Positions 6,646 through 16,420 of a stretch of 48,866 bases of DNA are shown one piece after another. The stretch's first letter is position 1; each line of letters starts with the position of its first letter. The DNA is taken from positions 1-48,866 of the IMG/VR virus record IMGVR_UViG_3300046694_000073, one strand, 5' to 3'. The position numbers and the translations under genes are program-made. The DNA is from a virus. The notes under the pieces are model-generated. The model was not told the DNA's origin. It did no database searches and saw only the letters and a list, made by a program, of their open reading frames with translations.

Positions 6646-8619
6646 CTACACACCAAATCTTGCTTTGGGTTTTATGATTATTGCATCAAACATGCTATCA
6701 ACTGATGTTCCTGATGTGTTGGTAATTATAACGTCAAATATGCTGGATGAAACCTTGGTTACGTGTGCGATAAGGTTCCCTGATTGTGGCGTGCTTGCAA
6801 CTACCTGATATGAGTCCTTGTCTGGTCCTAAATTGGATGTGCTCGTAAACCTGTACGTTCCTGTACTGGTTTTAGTTGCAGTCATTCCATTCGGCCCTGT
6901 TAGTATTGCTCCAGATGAGCTTACGCTAAGGCCGGTAGAAAGAGAACGCGAATTTAAAGCGGGATCTACCCATTGCTGATGGCTGTAATAACAAGTATCA
7001 AGCCCACTACAATATAGATAACTTTTATTAGGTATGTAGTAATCAGATGTCCCGGGTGTAAATCCAGAGGCGGTCTGCACATAAAACTGACATCCCATAA
7101 AGTTAAATATAATGGATGCACCAGAAGGGCTAAATGTCTGAATAACAAATTTTGTACCCTTCCCCCTGCTATTTCCTCTACCAAATTTACATCCGATAAA
7201 GTTAACAATCACAGGAGCGCCATTTGGTGTGTTATTCCTAATGATTATATCAGCCAAGCCTTCATTTGCTTCAAAGTAACAGTCCTTAAATGTCATTACT
7301 CCCATCGGCTCGATTATTGACAAATCTATGCATCCTGTAGATTCAGTCCCTCCAGACTCGTCAAGGCTCCAGCCATTGCTTTCAAAGCTACTTTGCTCGA
7401 ACGTAACACGCGTGCCAATTTCTCCTCTGACCGCGAACTCATAATTACTGGCTATTTTATCGCCGATAAAATTAACGTTATTAATCGGGCTAAAATTTCC
7501 GTGCTCAAGATATATCCCAATCCTGTTACGGTCTATTCCGCAGTTATTAACTTGCCCACTCAAAGCGCCGCTCAGCGTGATACCCGTATCCATTTTCCTT
7601 ACTAACACTGTTTCAATATTAGTGCTGATGCAGTCCCTGATATCCAGCCCTGTACCTACCGGATTTCCTGATGTTGTTGGAAATATGCAGAAATTTTTAA
7701 ATTGCATCCAACTTAGCTGGCCCTGCCCAGGTGCAGTATAGTCGTTACCGATATAGCGAAGGAAGTTACCCGCTGGCAGGAACGTTGTTTCGTGTGGGGA
7801 TGTGCCGATCAGGTCGAAGCGCTTGCTTTTGCGCCCAAGGCTTGGGAATAATGCCCCTGTTGTGTCAACGTTGATTCGGCCAGAGACGGGGTATTGGCCG
7901 TCTTTTACTTCAATTTTACCGCCCGTGTTTACTGCCGCCTGTAATGCTGCTGCCGCGTCAACGCCATCTTTAACACCAAACCATGCTGCCTTCTTTGAGC
8001 CGTCAAAAGCACGTTTCCAGCGGCGATTAGAGGCGTCAATAAGCACGGTACCGTCATCGTCAGCTGTTGTTGTGTCTGCTTCGTCCAGGAAGAACCAGCC
8101 TTCGCCACCATCGCGTTTAGCAGAACGACCGATGCACTTAATCTCATCCCCGGTAACGTTTGATGAGCGAATCTGTGCGTATGTTGCCCCGCCTATATAT
8201 GATTCTCCATCCTGAGCAGCAATATCTGCCCGAAACACTGCATCACCAACACCTAACCACGCCCCTGGCCCAATGCCGCCAGTAGTTTCTGGGGTCGAAT
8301 CTGCTGGTACTGTTTTTGGGAATACCCCGTCCCAGCGATAATACTCACCGTCGCCATCAGGTAGCGCCCAGCGAAGAACCTGATTAGGTAGTGTTAGCGT
8401 GGCTCCGTCCTGGAATGAATCCATTGTGATATAGCCATACTGAGCAATAGCCTCGTTAGCGTCCTGCTGGATGCCATACCATGTTTTAATATTCTCGCCG
8501 AATCTGTCTATGGTTGTTGGCTGTTGAAGGTGAACAATCTCATCAACAATCTTAGCGTTATCACTGAAATCCTTTACTTCGTTCGAGGGTACGGGGTTGT
8601 TCGTATTGTATCGGGACAT
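6646..8619 (-). CDS. Tailspike protein with beta-helix, candidate polysaccharide depolymerase
   Basis: A 657-residue protein. Residues 1-140 form a head-binding/adapter region (NNPVPSNEVKDFSDNAKI, then GYITMDSFQDGATL), which joins many tailspikes to enteric siphophage tails. Residues about 215-540 show the pectate-lyase-like beta-helix pattern (AWFGVKDGVDAAAALQAAV, then repeated FxxCxFxxN segments). The C-terminal 100 residues are a separate beta-rich tip. Such proteins bind and often cleave O-antigen or capsule; the substrate cannot be read here. It is the last gene of the late operon and lies beside the acyltransferase, which may alter the same surface sugar. Confidence 0.85.
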   Translation of the reverse strand: MSRYNTNNPVPSNEVKDFSDNAKIVDEIVHLQQPTTIDRFGENIKTWYGIQQDANEAIAQYGYITMDSFQDGATLTLPNQVLRWALPDGDGEYYRWDGVFPKTVPADSTPETTGGIGPGAWLGVGDAVFRADIAAQDGESYIGGATYAQIRSSNVTGDEIKCIGRSAKRDGGEGWFFLDEADTTTADDDGTVLIDASNRRWKRAFDGSKKAAWFGVKDGVDAAAALQAAVNTGGKIEVKDGQYPVSGRINVDTTGALFPSLGRKSKRFDLIGTSPHETTFLPAGNFLRYIGNDYTAPGQGQLSWMQFKNFCIFPTTSGNPVGTGLDIRDCISTNIETVLVRKMDTGITLSGALSGQVNNCGIDRNRIGIYLEHGNFSPINNVNFIGDKIASNYEFAVRGEIGTRVTFEQSSFESNGWSLDESGGTESTGCIDLSIIEPMGVMTFKDCYFEANEGLADIIIRNNTPNGAPVIVNFIGCKFGRGNSRGKGTKFVIQTFSPSGASIIFNFMGCQFYVQTASGFTPGTSDYYIPNKSYLYCSGLDTCYYSHQQWVDPALNSRSLSTGLSVSSSGAILTGPNGMTATKTSTGTYRFTSTSNLGPDKDSYQVVASTPQSGNLIAHVTKVSSSIFDVIITNTSGTSVDSMFDAIIIKPKARFGV

Positions 8620-8632
8620 GAATTTATTCCAT

Positions 8633-8658
8633 AAAAAAGCCAGCGGCTAGGCTGGCTT
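8633..8658 (-). terminator. Intrinsic terminator between host-specificity gene and tailspike
   Basis: Minus strand AAGCCAGC-CTAGCC-GCTGGCTT followed by a T-run. It lies 19 bases after the J-like stop and upstream of the tailspike start, so tailspike expression probably needs Q-antiterminated polymerase or is reduced relative to J. Confidence 0.75.
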
Positions 8659-8677
8659 GTTGTGTGTGGGCAGTTGT

Positions 8678-11194
8678 TTAGTCGAACTCAAACATTCTTT
8701 CGTCGTACTGAGACAGGGATATCTTTACTTGTGTTGGGTCATCGCCTGGTCCTTTTTCAGCCAGAATAAAATCCATTGGTTCCGATGCAACTGAGGGTGT
8801 AAGGATAAACCTGGAGCCGAGCATTGCGCTGATATTGTCTGCGGTGTATGCGTTACTGAAGCTGGCCTGGAACGCTGAAGGGTCATTATTTGCCGGAATA
8901 GCTGTTATCCATTGGGATGGGTAACCGTACTGGTCCGTGATGCTTACTTTGTATGTCACACCAGCTTCGAATATCAGGGTTTCCGATGTGGAAAAAACAT
9001 TGCCATTAATCTGCAATATCTCACCACTCGCCACAGCCTCATCGTAAACATCCGCCCAACGCACGCGATCCCCAAGCTGCACCATATTGGCATCGCTCAG
9101 TGCGACATCTTCAACTGCCGTACGCTGATAGATGAGTCGCCGTGCTTCCAGTTGGGCGCGGTTCATTGCCTGGTCTCGGTTGCGACATCCTGCCAGTTGA
9201 ATTTTATTTGGCCTTATTGCTCCCTCTTCCAGTATCTGCTTGTTCGCAGCATCAATGCGTAGCCTGATGTAAGCCTTTTTATCTGTACCATCATCGTTCG
9301 TGTCGGTTGCATCCACCCATTCGAGTTCTATGCCATCGTAACTTGTTGGAAGATGTCCCTTATACTGCAGCGTACCTCCTGTATCGTCGTTAGCGAGGTT
9401 TCTCGCATCAAACTGCGCGGAGATCAGGTCCTTTTTCTCTTCGCGTACAAATCGCCACTTAAGTCCGTCTCTGAAAACCGTCACTCGCGCAGCATTGCAG
9501 ATGCTTTGCATTCTCTGACCCAGCGAGATATCCATGTCATCAAATGAAAAGTCGAACCAGCCGAGTCGTTCATTTTTTGCTTTGATTGACGCGCTAATTG
9601 CATAGAGCTCTTCGAGATCCAGCTCACTTGCGTCACGACCAGCGATTTTTACGAAGGAATGCAATACGGCATCAGCAAAATCCCGGCTTGGGTTGAGCGT
9701 ATTGACGATCTGCGAGCCATCCCATGTAATGGTTTTGCGCGTTACCTCCGCATTAAACTTTCGGTCTTTAATGCCGGTAGCTTGCTCTGTAGCTGTCGTG
9801 ACGCATCGAATGAGCGTGTCTTCGGCTACGACATTATTACGCACCTGAACAGAATACACCTCTTCCAGTTTTGCCTGGTCCGTCAACTGATCGGAGCCGT
9901 TATTTGTGCGGACAATGCGAAATGCATATCTCCCACGACCAGCTAAAGGGATAATCTTTCTTGTGTAATACTGGCCTTCATAAGTATCAGCACTGTACGT
10001 AAATGATTCAGACTGATTGGTGCCTGGTATTTCATCGTTGTTCGAATCTACCTGCCACCACTCTGCAGTGAAGTCAGCAGAGCCATTAAGCCCTCGCTGG
10101 AAGATCACGTTATACCAGAGCTGGTCAGAGTCCGAGGCCATGATGAACGGGCCTACATATAACGCCTCCATATCCTCAAGCTTCAGATAAGTGCCCTGGA
10201 CTTCACCATCAACAGGGAAATCATTGCCTGGGCTGACGGCATTAACACTAATGTCGTAATATTCCTCTGGGGTAACAATAGAGCCATCATCGCTGATCCC
10301 CATCCCGACCAATATCCCACTGAGTTCAAACTGCCCACCTGCATCCGATGTTGTCCCGTCAGGATTTGCAATTTTGTATTTCACATCAACAGTGAAGCGA
10401 ACATTGATTGGCTTTGACTTATCGTAAAAATAATCAAATTCATCACTTTTCAAAATACGTATGGTGGCTATCTTCCCTGAGTATGAGAGCGAGATAACAT
10501 CAGTTGTCTCAGCGGTATACAGCACACTATCCCCGAGATTGGGCGGGGTTATCTCCTGACCATCAACATCAGGCGACTCTGCAGCATCATAAATCGTTGG
10601 GATAATGTCACCTGGATTGAATATTTCATACGATGCCCCGCTGATCGTGCTTAACAGTGTGTCCGCATATTTAACATTCTCGATAAGGTAATTACCTATA
10701 CCGATGCAAAGCACTTCTGTTATGTTTTTTATGTTGTCCACATATTCAGAGAGCGAGGGTTCTACAAGGTCAGGAAATGCGCGCACTTTCCCATAAATAT
10801 CCGGTATCGCCTGGTAAAGCCTAGCAATGTTCGTCTGCCCGGTAAGGTCATTATTTGGGCTGTCTTTCTGCGAACCCAGATCGTTAGGAATGGTCGGCTT
10901 CGGCATCAAAATAACAACCGCCACAGCGGCTACTGCGGCAATCACCGCACCAACAATCAAGCCTGTAGCCTGCTGCCGAATGATGATTTCCATCCTGTCG
11001 AGTTGTGTTGCTTTACGGGACAAATCGATTTCAAGAGGATTGATTTTTCTGCCATTGAGGGTGACTGAAGCGGTGTTTGCGTCCAGACCTTTAGGAAAAT
11101 GCCTCGATATGTTTTCTTGCAAGGAAAGCGAGTTATCCAGCTCATGAATATCTTTCCCCATCACACCGCGAGGATCACGCCAGATTATAAGCAT
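8678..11194 (-). CDS. Host-specificity (J-like) tail tip protein
   Basis: A protein of 838 residues in the J position, after the NlpC/P60-type gene. The N-terminal region (1-75) resembles the small ubiquitin-like part of lambda tail tip proteins, followed by a hydrophobic segment at about 77-98 (GLIVGAVIAAVAAVAVVILM). The body includes IPDIYGKVRAFPDL and QQTAV-type repeats of the central tip. It forms the tail tip that contacts the receptor. I choose the second ATG (11194), 7 bases from GAGG; ATG 11200 is too close. It overlaps the preceding gene by 10 bases. Confidence 0.85.
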   Translation of the reverse strand: MLIIWRDPRGVMGKDIHELDNSLSLQENISRHFPKGLDANTASVTLNGRKINPLEIDLSRKATQLDRMEIIIRQQATGLIVGAVIAAVAAVAVVILMPKPTIPNDLGSQKDSPNNDLTGQTNIARLYQAIPDIYGKVRAFPDLVEPSLSEYVDNIKNITEVLCIGIGNYLIENVKYADTLLSTISGASYEIFNPGDIIPTIYDAAESPDVDGQEITPPNLGDSVLYTAETTDVISLSYSGKIATIRILKSDEFDYFYDKSKPINVRFTVDVKYKIANPDGTTSDAGGQFELSGILVGMGISDDGSIVTPEEYYDISVNAVSPGNDFPVDGEVQGTYLKLEDMEALYVGPFIMASDSDQLWYNVIFQRGLNGSADFTAEWWQVDSNNDEIPGTNQSESFTYSADTYEGQYYTRKIIPLAGRGRYAFRIVRTNNGSDQLTDQAKLEEVYSVQVRNNVVAEDTLIRCVTTATEQATGIKDRKFNAEVTRKTITWDGSQIVNTLNPSRDFADAVLHSFVKIAGRDASELDLEELYAISASIKAKNERLGWFDFSFDDMDISLGQRMQSICNAARVTVFRDGLKWRFVREEKKDLISAQFDARNLANDDTGGTLQYKGHLPTSYDGIELEWVDATDTNDDGTDKKAYIRLRIDAANKQILEEGAIRPNKIQLAGCRNRDQAMNRAQLEARRLIYQRTAVEDVALSDANMVQLGDRVRWADVYDEAVASGEILQINGNVFSTSETLIFEAGVTYKVSITDQYGYPSQWITAIPANNDPSAFQASFSNAYTADNISAMLGSRFILTPSVASEPMDFILAEKGPGDDPTQVKISLSQYDERMFEFD

Positions 11195-11613
11195 CGGCAT
11201 CCCTCATACTTATAAAACACCATCTCACCACGGTGGAAACGCCTGAACACGTCGAGCTTGTCACACCTGACCTGACCTTCATACCCTGCACTGCCGGCTG
11301 AGTGCAATGCATGCTTTCCGTCAACAATGACTCCCACGTGAGCGGCCACGCCCTGCTTAAACAGCATGAATGCAATGCAGTCGCCATCAGGCTTATCGAC
11401 CTGTCGCCACTTACCGCTCTCAATCTGCGAGCTAAATCCGTCGATAATTGAGGTTTCGCCAGTGTGGTAACCCTCTACACATGGCAGTTCCTCGCCGTAG
11501 ACGTAGCGGAAATACATCACCACCACACCCCAGCAGTCCATCGCAGCCCAGCTACAGGCGCGGTCAATCCACGGCAGGCCAACCGATCGGCTTATAAATT
11601 CATTTTTGTTCAT
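11185..11613 (-). CDS. NlpC/P60-type tail endopeptidase (lambda K-like)
   Basis: A 142-residue protein with the catalytic cysteine in DCWGVV (Cys27) and histidine in AHVGVIV (His92), followed by LHSAG. The family cleaves peptidoglycan peptides and helps DNA entry through the tail tip. It is shorter than lambda K, which also carries a JAB domain; that domain is absent. It lies between the DUF1833-type protein and the J-like protein, the usual order. Confidence 0.88.
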   Translation of the reverse strand: MNKNEFISRSVGLPWIDRACSWAAMDCWGVVVMYFRYVYGEELPCVEGYHTGETSIIDGFSSQIESGKWRQVDKPDGDCIAFMLFKQGVAAHVGVIVDGKHALHSAGSAGYEGQVRCDKLDVFRRFHRGEMVFYKYEGCRCL

Positions 11614-11622
11614 TGTCGTGCC

Positions 11623-12120
11623 CTAGATGTATGAAAGTCCTGGGTAGCGGTCGAGGTCGTAAACCTGAGACATATTGAGGATCATCGGGTTGTCGTCTGA
11701 TGCCTGAATTTCCAGCGTCTCACGACTGATGCGAACGCCATCCTCAGTGACATATAGAGTCCAGTCCTGAATCGGCGTATTCCCATCATCCTCTGTGAAT
11801 TGCTGAAGAGTGAGTGTTATCGGAGACGCCAGCCAGTCAAAGGGGTCCATCGCGCCGATTATTGCCTTGAACTCATCGCCAACCTGAGTTCGTGCAAACT
11901 TAACGCCAATGGCGCTCACGGGATCTTTACCTTGCTCAGGTTTGGTTAGCTCCATCGAGCACGCCCGGTACGTATTGCCATTGAATGACATATCACTGTA
12001 GACGTTTGCAACGAGGTGAACTGGGCTGGCAAATGCGGGATGATTGAAGGTTATTGTGTCGAATTCTGCTGCAGGATTCTTCTGACTCCAGAATGCTCTT
12101 TGGTCATCGGTGATGGGCAT
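11623..12120 (-). CDS. DUF1833-type minor tail protein (L-like position)
   Basis: A 165-residue protein beginning MPITDDQRAFWSQKNPA. The pattern ITFNHPAF, then MSFNGNTYRACSMEL and a C-terminal MSQVYDLDRYPGLSY fit the DUF1833 family found in the lambda L position. It is a baseplate or tail tip component by context. The start overlaps the stop of the preceding gene by one base. Confidence 0.7.
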   Translation of the reverse strand: MPITDDQRAFWSQKNPAAEFDTITFNHPAFASPVHLVANVYSDMSFNGNTYRACSMELTKPEQGKDPVSAIGVKFARTQVGDEFKAIIGAMDPFDWLASPITLTLQQFTEDDGNTPIQDWTLYVTEDGVRISRETLEIQASDDNPMILNMSQVYDLDRYPGLSYI

Positions 12121-12593
12121 TACGGATCCTTAGGCCAGTACCAGTTGACTGCCGGGTCGAGAATGTTGCGTTGCTTGAAGATGTCAGGGTCTACCCAGAT
12201 GTCATCCGGGTACCAGTCAGGGATTATGAGCTTGCGAGCTAATACCTGGGCTGAATACGTGAATACGTCACTTTCTTCACTCACCGGCAGCAGGGTATCA
12301 GGCAAGAACATCACTTCATGGTCTACCAGTTCAAACTCCGTGCTGATCGGGAGGATGAAGTTTTTACGCCCCCTGTCGATAGCGTTCTCGAACCACGACC
12401 AGAAGATAGTGGCATCATCGCCTTTGAACTTGAATGTGACGTCCCAGATAACCGGAACGTCGTCACTCAGCCTCTTACGATATGGTGGCCCACTTCTCGG
12501 ATCTGCCATCTGGAATGCGGCAAGCTGATTGCGTGCCTTACCGCTTTTGAGGATTGTCTGGAGCCCTAACGGCCACTTGATATCTGTTGCCAT
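12120..12593 (-). CDS. Minor tail protein (M-like position)
   Basis: A 157-residue protein starting MATDIKWPLGLQTILK. It contains VPVIWDVTFKFKGDDATIFWSWFENAI and ends VNWYWPKDP. It has no catalytic motif that I can see. Position directly after the tape measure gene and before the DUF1833 type points to a distal tail or tip protein. It overlaps both neighbours by one base. Confidence 0.7.
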   Translation of the reverse strand: MATDIKWPLGLQTILKSGKARNQLAAFQMADPRSGPPYRKRLSDDVPVIWDVTFKFKGDDATIFWSWFENAIDRGRKNFILPISTEFELVDHEVMFLPDTLLPVSEESDVFTYSAQVLARKLIIPDWYPDDIWVDPDIFKQRNILDPAVNWYWPKDP

Positions 12594-15500
12594 TATTGTG
12601 ATTTCCCTGTTGTGTTCCAGCCCTCACCCAGCGCCCTCGATACGTCCCCTGTTCTGGTTCTGAGTTGGCGGGCCACCTCTTTAACTGCAAGCGTGATGGT
12701 CTTCGTGTCAGGGTTATATCCCTGATTCTCGACAGTCGTTCCGTTTGCCATGTTGTTGATGACTACATTTACCGGAGAGGAAGATCCGCCACCGCCAACA
12801 TCGCTCGCCGGAACGACCTTTCCGCTTGTAGTGGGCATCATGTACTGCTTGCCACCGCTGGACTGGAACATCTCTGGCTCACCGGATTCGTTCACCCGGT
12901 ACATATTCCCGGAGGATGTAGTCCCGCCGTAACGACGCCCACCGCTATAATTTATTCCACTGATAGCTGAGGCAATTTGTGCACCTGCAGCTGCAGCGGA
13001 AGCCATAGCTGGTATATTCGCCGGGAATGGAAGTGCCATCGCATTGGATATAGCCGTCGCCATATTCAGGGATGCCTGAGCAATAGAGAAACCTTTGCTG
13101 ATAGCAAATATAGCTTTGTATGCAGCGCTGGTTTCACCACCTGATGAAGCAATAATACTTGCAAGCGAGTCAAAGCTTGAGGCGGCAATACCCATGAGTT
13201 GGCTTGTCTGCATAGCTTGTCTGGTGGATTCGTCTATAAGAATCCTTTCGCGTTCAGATGCGGCTCGCTGCTGTATTGCTGTTTTGGCGTCTTCGTACAG
13301 TTGAGAGTTCTGGAGATCAAGGGCCTGATATTTGGCCACTGTTGCAAGTTTCTGCTGTTCCTGTAAGTCAATTGCAGCAGTAGGGTTTGCCGCTTCTCCA
13401 GTTAGCGGGTCTGCCGTTGAATTAATCTGGGCTATTTCCTGCGTAGCAAACTTCTGTCCTTGCTCAGCCTGCTGCCTGGCTTTCAGGGCATTTGTTGTAT
13501 CCCACGTCTTAGCTGCATACTCACCTGCAAGTTTAATCTGTTCTTCTGTCGCTTCATTACCGAGTGACTGCTGAGCCGTCAATATTGCCTGCTCACGACT
13601 TAACTCACTTGTTGAATCAGCAGATACTTCAGACTTCTGTCTAAGCTGTTCCAGTTTTTGAACCACAGCATCCTGCTGAGCTGCCTGTTTACTTGCAGCA
13701 GATCCAGATGCTTTTGCAGATGAAGTCGCGGCTTTTTCTGCTTGCTGTAAATCGTACAGAGCAGCAGCCTGTGCTTCAATCTGCTTTATCTGTGCTGAGC
13801 CTTCTTCAACACCTTTTTCCAGTGCCTGTTGTCTGGCTGCAGCAACTGCTCTCTGTCGCTTGTCTGTGATTTTGAGAAGCTCACTTTCTTGCTCCAGGTC
13901 TTTTAAAAGTTCATCACCTTTTGCACTCCTGGACTCAACCGGGGTTTGAGATAGAGATGCGATGTCGGCCTGTAACTGCTGAGCCTTCTGAGAGAGAATG
14001 TCTAAGCCGCCGGCCAATCTTGCGTTTACGCTTGATAGCAGCCCGCCAGTTTTAGCTAATTTCTCTTGAGCCACATCCAGATCGGCAACTGCGACCTTAT
14101 TATCTCTGACCGCTTGCTCATAGTTATTCTGTGCCTGTGTATAGGCAGGGCTGTCCTTGCCTATACCATCCATCTGAGCCTTATAAACCTCCATCACCCT
14201 AGCAGTAGAATCCACAGTATCCTGCAGGTCAGCCATCGCGTCTTTTTGAGCAATTACCGACTCCTCAAGCTTTGCCTGAGTCCCTTCTAGTTGAGCGTGA
14301 TTAAGCTTTGTGTATGACTCGGTCAGCGTGTCGATATTATCTGCAAATGATATGGCTTCTTCTTTTGCCTGCTTGGCACTTTCATACCAGGAATATAAAG
14401 CCACAGCAGCTATCGTAACTATCCCAGCTGGGCCGCCGAGCAAAGCCATTACACCTTTCAGGCCATTCATAGCCACTGAAGCCCCACGCGCAGCGGCAGC
14501 GGAGGTTGTCATCGCTGCGGCTTGCGTCTTTTCAGCAACAATAAGGTCTGCAGAAGCCGCGGTTGCTGCAGCCTTCTTAGCGATAAGGTTATCCATAGCC
14601 AGAGCTTCTGCTGATGTACTCTTGGCAACGTTATATTCAGCCTGGGCAAGATTCATTGCGGAGATTGCAGCATCCCTGTCTGCTGTAGCTTTTCTTACAG
14701 TGCTGTTAGCTGCGATTTCTGCTGATTTTGCTTGTTGGGCGTATGCTTTGGCCTGTGATGCAGAGGCTACGGCATTCTTTGCCATTGCAGCTGTAGAGGC
14801 GACAAGAGCGCCGGCAAAGCGTGAACCCATTACAGCGGCAAGAGCTACAAACACATTTGACAGAGTGTCGAGATTTTCGCTTACGGTGACGACGGCCGAA
14901 CTGATGCCAGCAACGGTTGACTGTACGGTTGATGACTCGCCGACAAATTTAGTGATGTTGTTTGTAGCTACTGTAAAAGCCTGGCCGATAGTCTGTGTAG
15001 TTTTCGCGAATTCAGCACCGATCTGATTACCCTGCTTCAGCAGTCCATCAACCACGACTTTAGTGGTTAACTGACCTGCGGCGGCCATTGCACGCAACTG
15101 CCCAACATCCACCCCGAGAGAATCAGCCAGAGCCTGCGCCAGCCGACTTCCATTTTCCGTAATGGAGTTAAATTCTTCCCCTCGCAGAACGCCGGAGGCC
15201 AGCGCCTGAGATAACTGCACGGTTGCAGATGAGGCTTCTTCAGTTGTCGCGCCGGATACGACCAGGCCTTTATTAATTGTCGTCGTGAGCTGAGACATTT
15301 GTTCAGCAGATAAATTATATTTGCGTGTAGCCTTCTCCAGCCTTCCGTAGAGGGTCGCCGTGGCCTCAACACTTGTTCTGGTTTGTTGGGAGATGTCGAA
15401 TACGCGGTTTGTGACATCAATTAGCTGCTCATTAGATCCAACGGAGTTGACCAGTTTGTTATTCAGCGTTGTCCATGCGTCTGCATATTTGAGGACCTCG

Positions 15501-15703
15501 TTCGCCGACAGCGCCCCCATAACACCAGTGGCTACAGCACTAAGTTTTCCAAATGAGCTGGTTAACGTCGCTACCGAAGCATCCGTCCTGTCAAATGAGC
15601 GCTGCATGTCGCTATTTATGGAGCCAACCGAACGACCGGCTGTAAGTAATGCCGCCGTGTCTGCTTTGACTGTGTACTCGATTGTGCCGACGTTCTCAGA
15701 CAT
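12593..15703 (-). CDS. Tape measure protein
   Basis: A protein of 1036 residues. The N-terminal 270 residues match the tape measure N-terminal domain (LATLYGRLEKATRKY-like and SITENGSRLAQALADSLGV). A long alanine, glutamine and lysine-rich helical region follows, with a hydrophobic stretch near 415-435 and a glycine-rich C-terminus (SGGRRYGGTTSSGNMYRVNE). It sets tail length and is injected with the DNA. I start at ATG 15703 because GGAG lies 5 bases upstream; ATG 15718 abuts the terminator hairpin. It is the longest gene in the window. Confidence 0.93.
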   Translation of the reverse strand: MSENVGTIEYTVKADTAALLTAGRSVGSINSDMQRSFDRTDASVATLTSSFGKLSAVATGVMGALSANEVLKYADAWTTLNNKLVNSVGSNEQLIDVTNRVFDISQQTRTSVEATATLYGRLEKATRKYNLSAEQMSQLTTTINKGLVVSGATTEEASSATVQLSQALASGVLRGEEFNSITENGSRLAQALADSLGVDVGQLRAMAAAGQLTTKVVVDGLLKQGNQIGAEFAKTTQTIGQAFTVATNNITKFVGESSTVQSTVAGISSAVVTVSENLDTLSNVFVALAAVMGSRFAGALVASTAAMAKNAVASASQAKAYAQQAKSAEIAANSTVRKATADRDAAISAMNLAQAEYNVAKSTSAEALAMDNLIAKKAAATAASADLIVAEKTQAAAMTTSAAAARGASVAMNGLKGVMALLGGPAGIVTIAAVALYSWYESAKQAKEEAISFADNIDTLTESYTKLNHAQLEGTQAKLEESVIAQKDAMADLQDTVDSTARVMEVYKAQMDGIGKDSPAYTQAQNNYEQAVRDNKVAVADLDVAQEKLAKTGGLLSSVNARLAGGLDILSQKAQQLQADIASLSQTPVESRSAKGDELLKDLEQESELLKITDKRQRAVAAARQQALEKGVEEGSAQIKQIEAQAAALYDLQQAEKAATSSAKASGSAASKQAAQQDAVVQKLEQLRQKSEVSADSTSELSREQAILTAQQSLGNEATEEQIKLAGEYAAKTWDTTNALKARQQAEQGQKFATQEIAQINSTADPLTGEAANPTAAIDLQEQQKLATVAKYQALDLQNSQLYEDAKTAIQQRAASERERILIDESTRQAMQTSQLMGIAASSFDSLASIIASSGGETSAAYKAIFAISKGFSIAQASLNMATAISNAMALPFPANIPAMASAAAAGAQIASAISGINYSGGRRYGGTTSSGNMYRVNESGEPEMFQSSGGKQYMMPTTSGKVVPASDVGGGGSSSPVNVVINNMANGTTVENQGYNPDTKTITLAVKEVARQLRTRTGDVSRALGEGWNTTGKSQ

Positions 15704-15718
15704 GTTATCTCCGGGCAT

Positions 15719-15739
15719 AAAAAAAGCCCCGAAGGGCTT
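15719..15739 (-). terminator. Intrinsic terminator just before the tape measure gene
   Basis: Minus strand AAGCCC-TTCG-GGGCTT followed by seven T residues, overlapping the stop of the preceding gene and ending 16 bases before the tape measure start. Without antitermination it would cut expression of all distal tail genes, so it fits a Q-modified late transcript or stoichiometric control. Confidence 0.85.
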
Positions 15740-16382
15740 AATGTTTTCTGTTGTTGTCGCGCTGCATTAACCTTTCTGCCCAATCCATTGCTTGGTCATA
15801 GTTTTTCTGTGATGGGATTTTGGCTTTTGGCGGTGATGGGTATTTTGCTTCCATAGCGGCGCGGAAGCTGGTCATCGTCATGTTCCACGCTTCTCCTTCG
15901 CTCATACTCAGGTGGGCAACGGCCAGGTAAACGAATGACCGGGCATCAAAGCGGTTTGTGTACTCACCATCCTTCGCGACATCTTCGTTATCCTGATCGC
16001 CCATGACGCCATGTTTAATCAAGTGACGCGCCAGCGTGAGAACATCTTCAAGTGGCATGAACCCCTTCTTCATGACGAGCTTACCGCGTGGTGTGTAGGC
16101 ATAACCGCCCACGAGGTGAGATATATCTTCCTCACAGCAGGACTGAACTATCAGTGCTGCTGCCTTAACCATTCTGGCGAAGCAAACTGCGCGAGTATCC
16201 TGGAGCAATTGTTCGTTGCGTATTTCATGTTGCGGATAGTGGCCGCCATGAACATGCACCATTGCCGTAACAATCTCTTCAGGCGTACCGATGCGCGTCA
16301 TAGCCAGGAATGACGGGTTCAGGAAATAAGTGTGACCGACAAGCTTTATTTCTGCCTGCCCTATGTCTGTTATCGCTGCCAT
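15738..16382 (-). CDS. DUF6246-type protein in the tail assembly chaperone position
   Basis: A 214-residue protein with DIGQAEIKLVGHTYFLNPSFLAM at the start and a C-terminal MDWAERLMQRD. I recall this type as DUF6246 in enteric siphophages. It sits between the tail tube and tape measure genes, where lambda has gpG/gpGT. No second overlapping frame of T type is visible, so if it is the chaperone it seems to work without the usual frameshift product. Function is inferred from position. Confidence 0.6.
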   Translation of the reverse strand: MAAITDIGQAEIKLVGHTYFLNPSFLAMTRIGTPEEIVTAMVHVHGGHYPQHEIRNEQLLQDTRAVCFARMVKAAALIVQSCCEEDISHLVGGYAYTPRGKLVMKKGFMPLEDVLTLARHLIKHGVMGDQDNEDVAKDGEYTNRFDARSFVYLAVAHLSMSEGEAWNMTMTSFRAAMEAKYPSPPKAKIPSQKNYDQAMDWAERLMQRDNNRKH

Positions 16383-16400
16383 ATCATCCCTGTAATTTAG

Positions 16401-16416
16401 AGGGGCCGAAGCCCCT
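16401..16416 (-). other. GC-rich hairpin after the major tail protein gene
   Basis: Minus strand AGGGGC-TTCG-GCCCCT directly behind the stop at 16421, with no T-run on this strand. A similar hairpin follows the capsid gene (19118-19135). These may stabilise 3' ends of highly translated messages or act as weak terminators. Confidence 0.5.
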
Positions 16417-16420
16417 TATT

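Noticed and set aside
14310-15026. Long plus-strand frame opposite the tape measure gene
   Set aside because: Antisense shadow of an alanine-rich coding region; no ribosome site.
15703-15760. Programmed -1 frameshift from the tail chaperone position gene into a second product
   Set aside because: The -1 frame near AGAAAAC leads straight into the tape measure gene and no separate T-type frame exists. No standard slippery heptamer is present.
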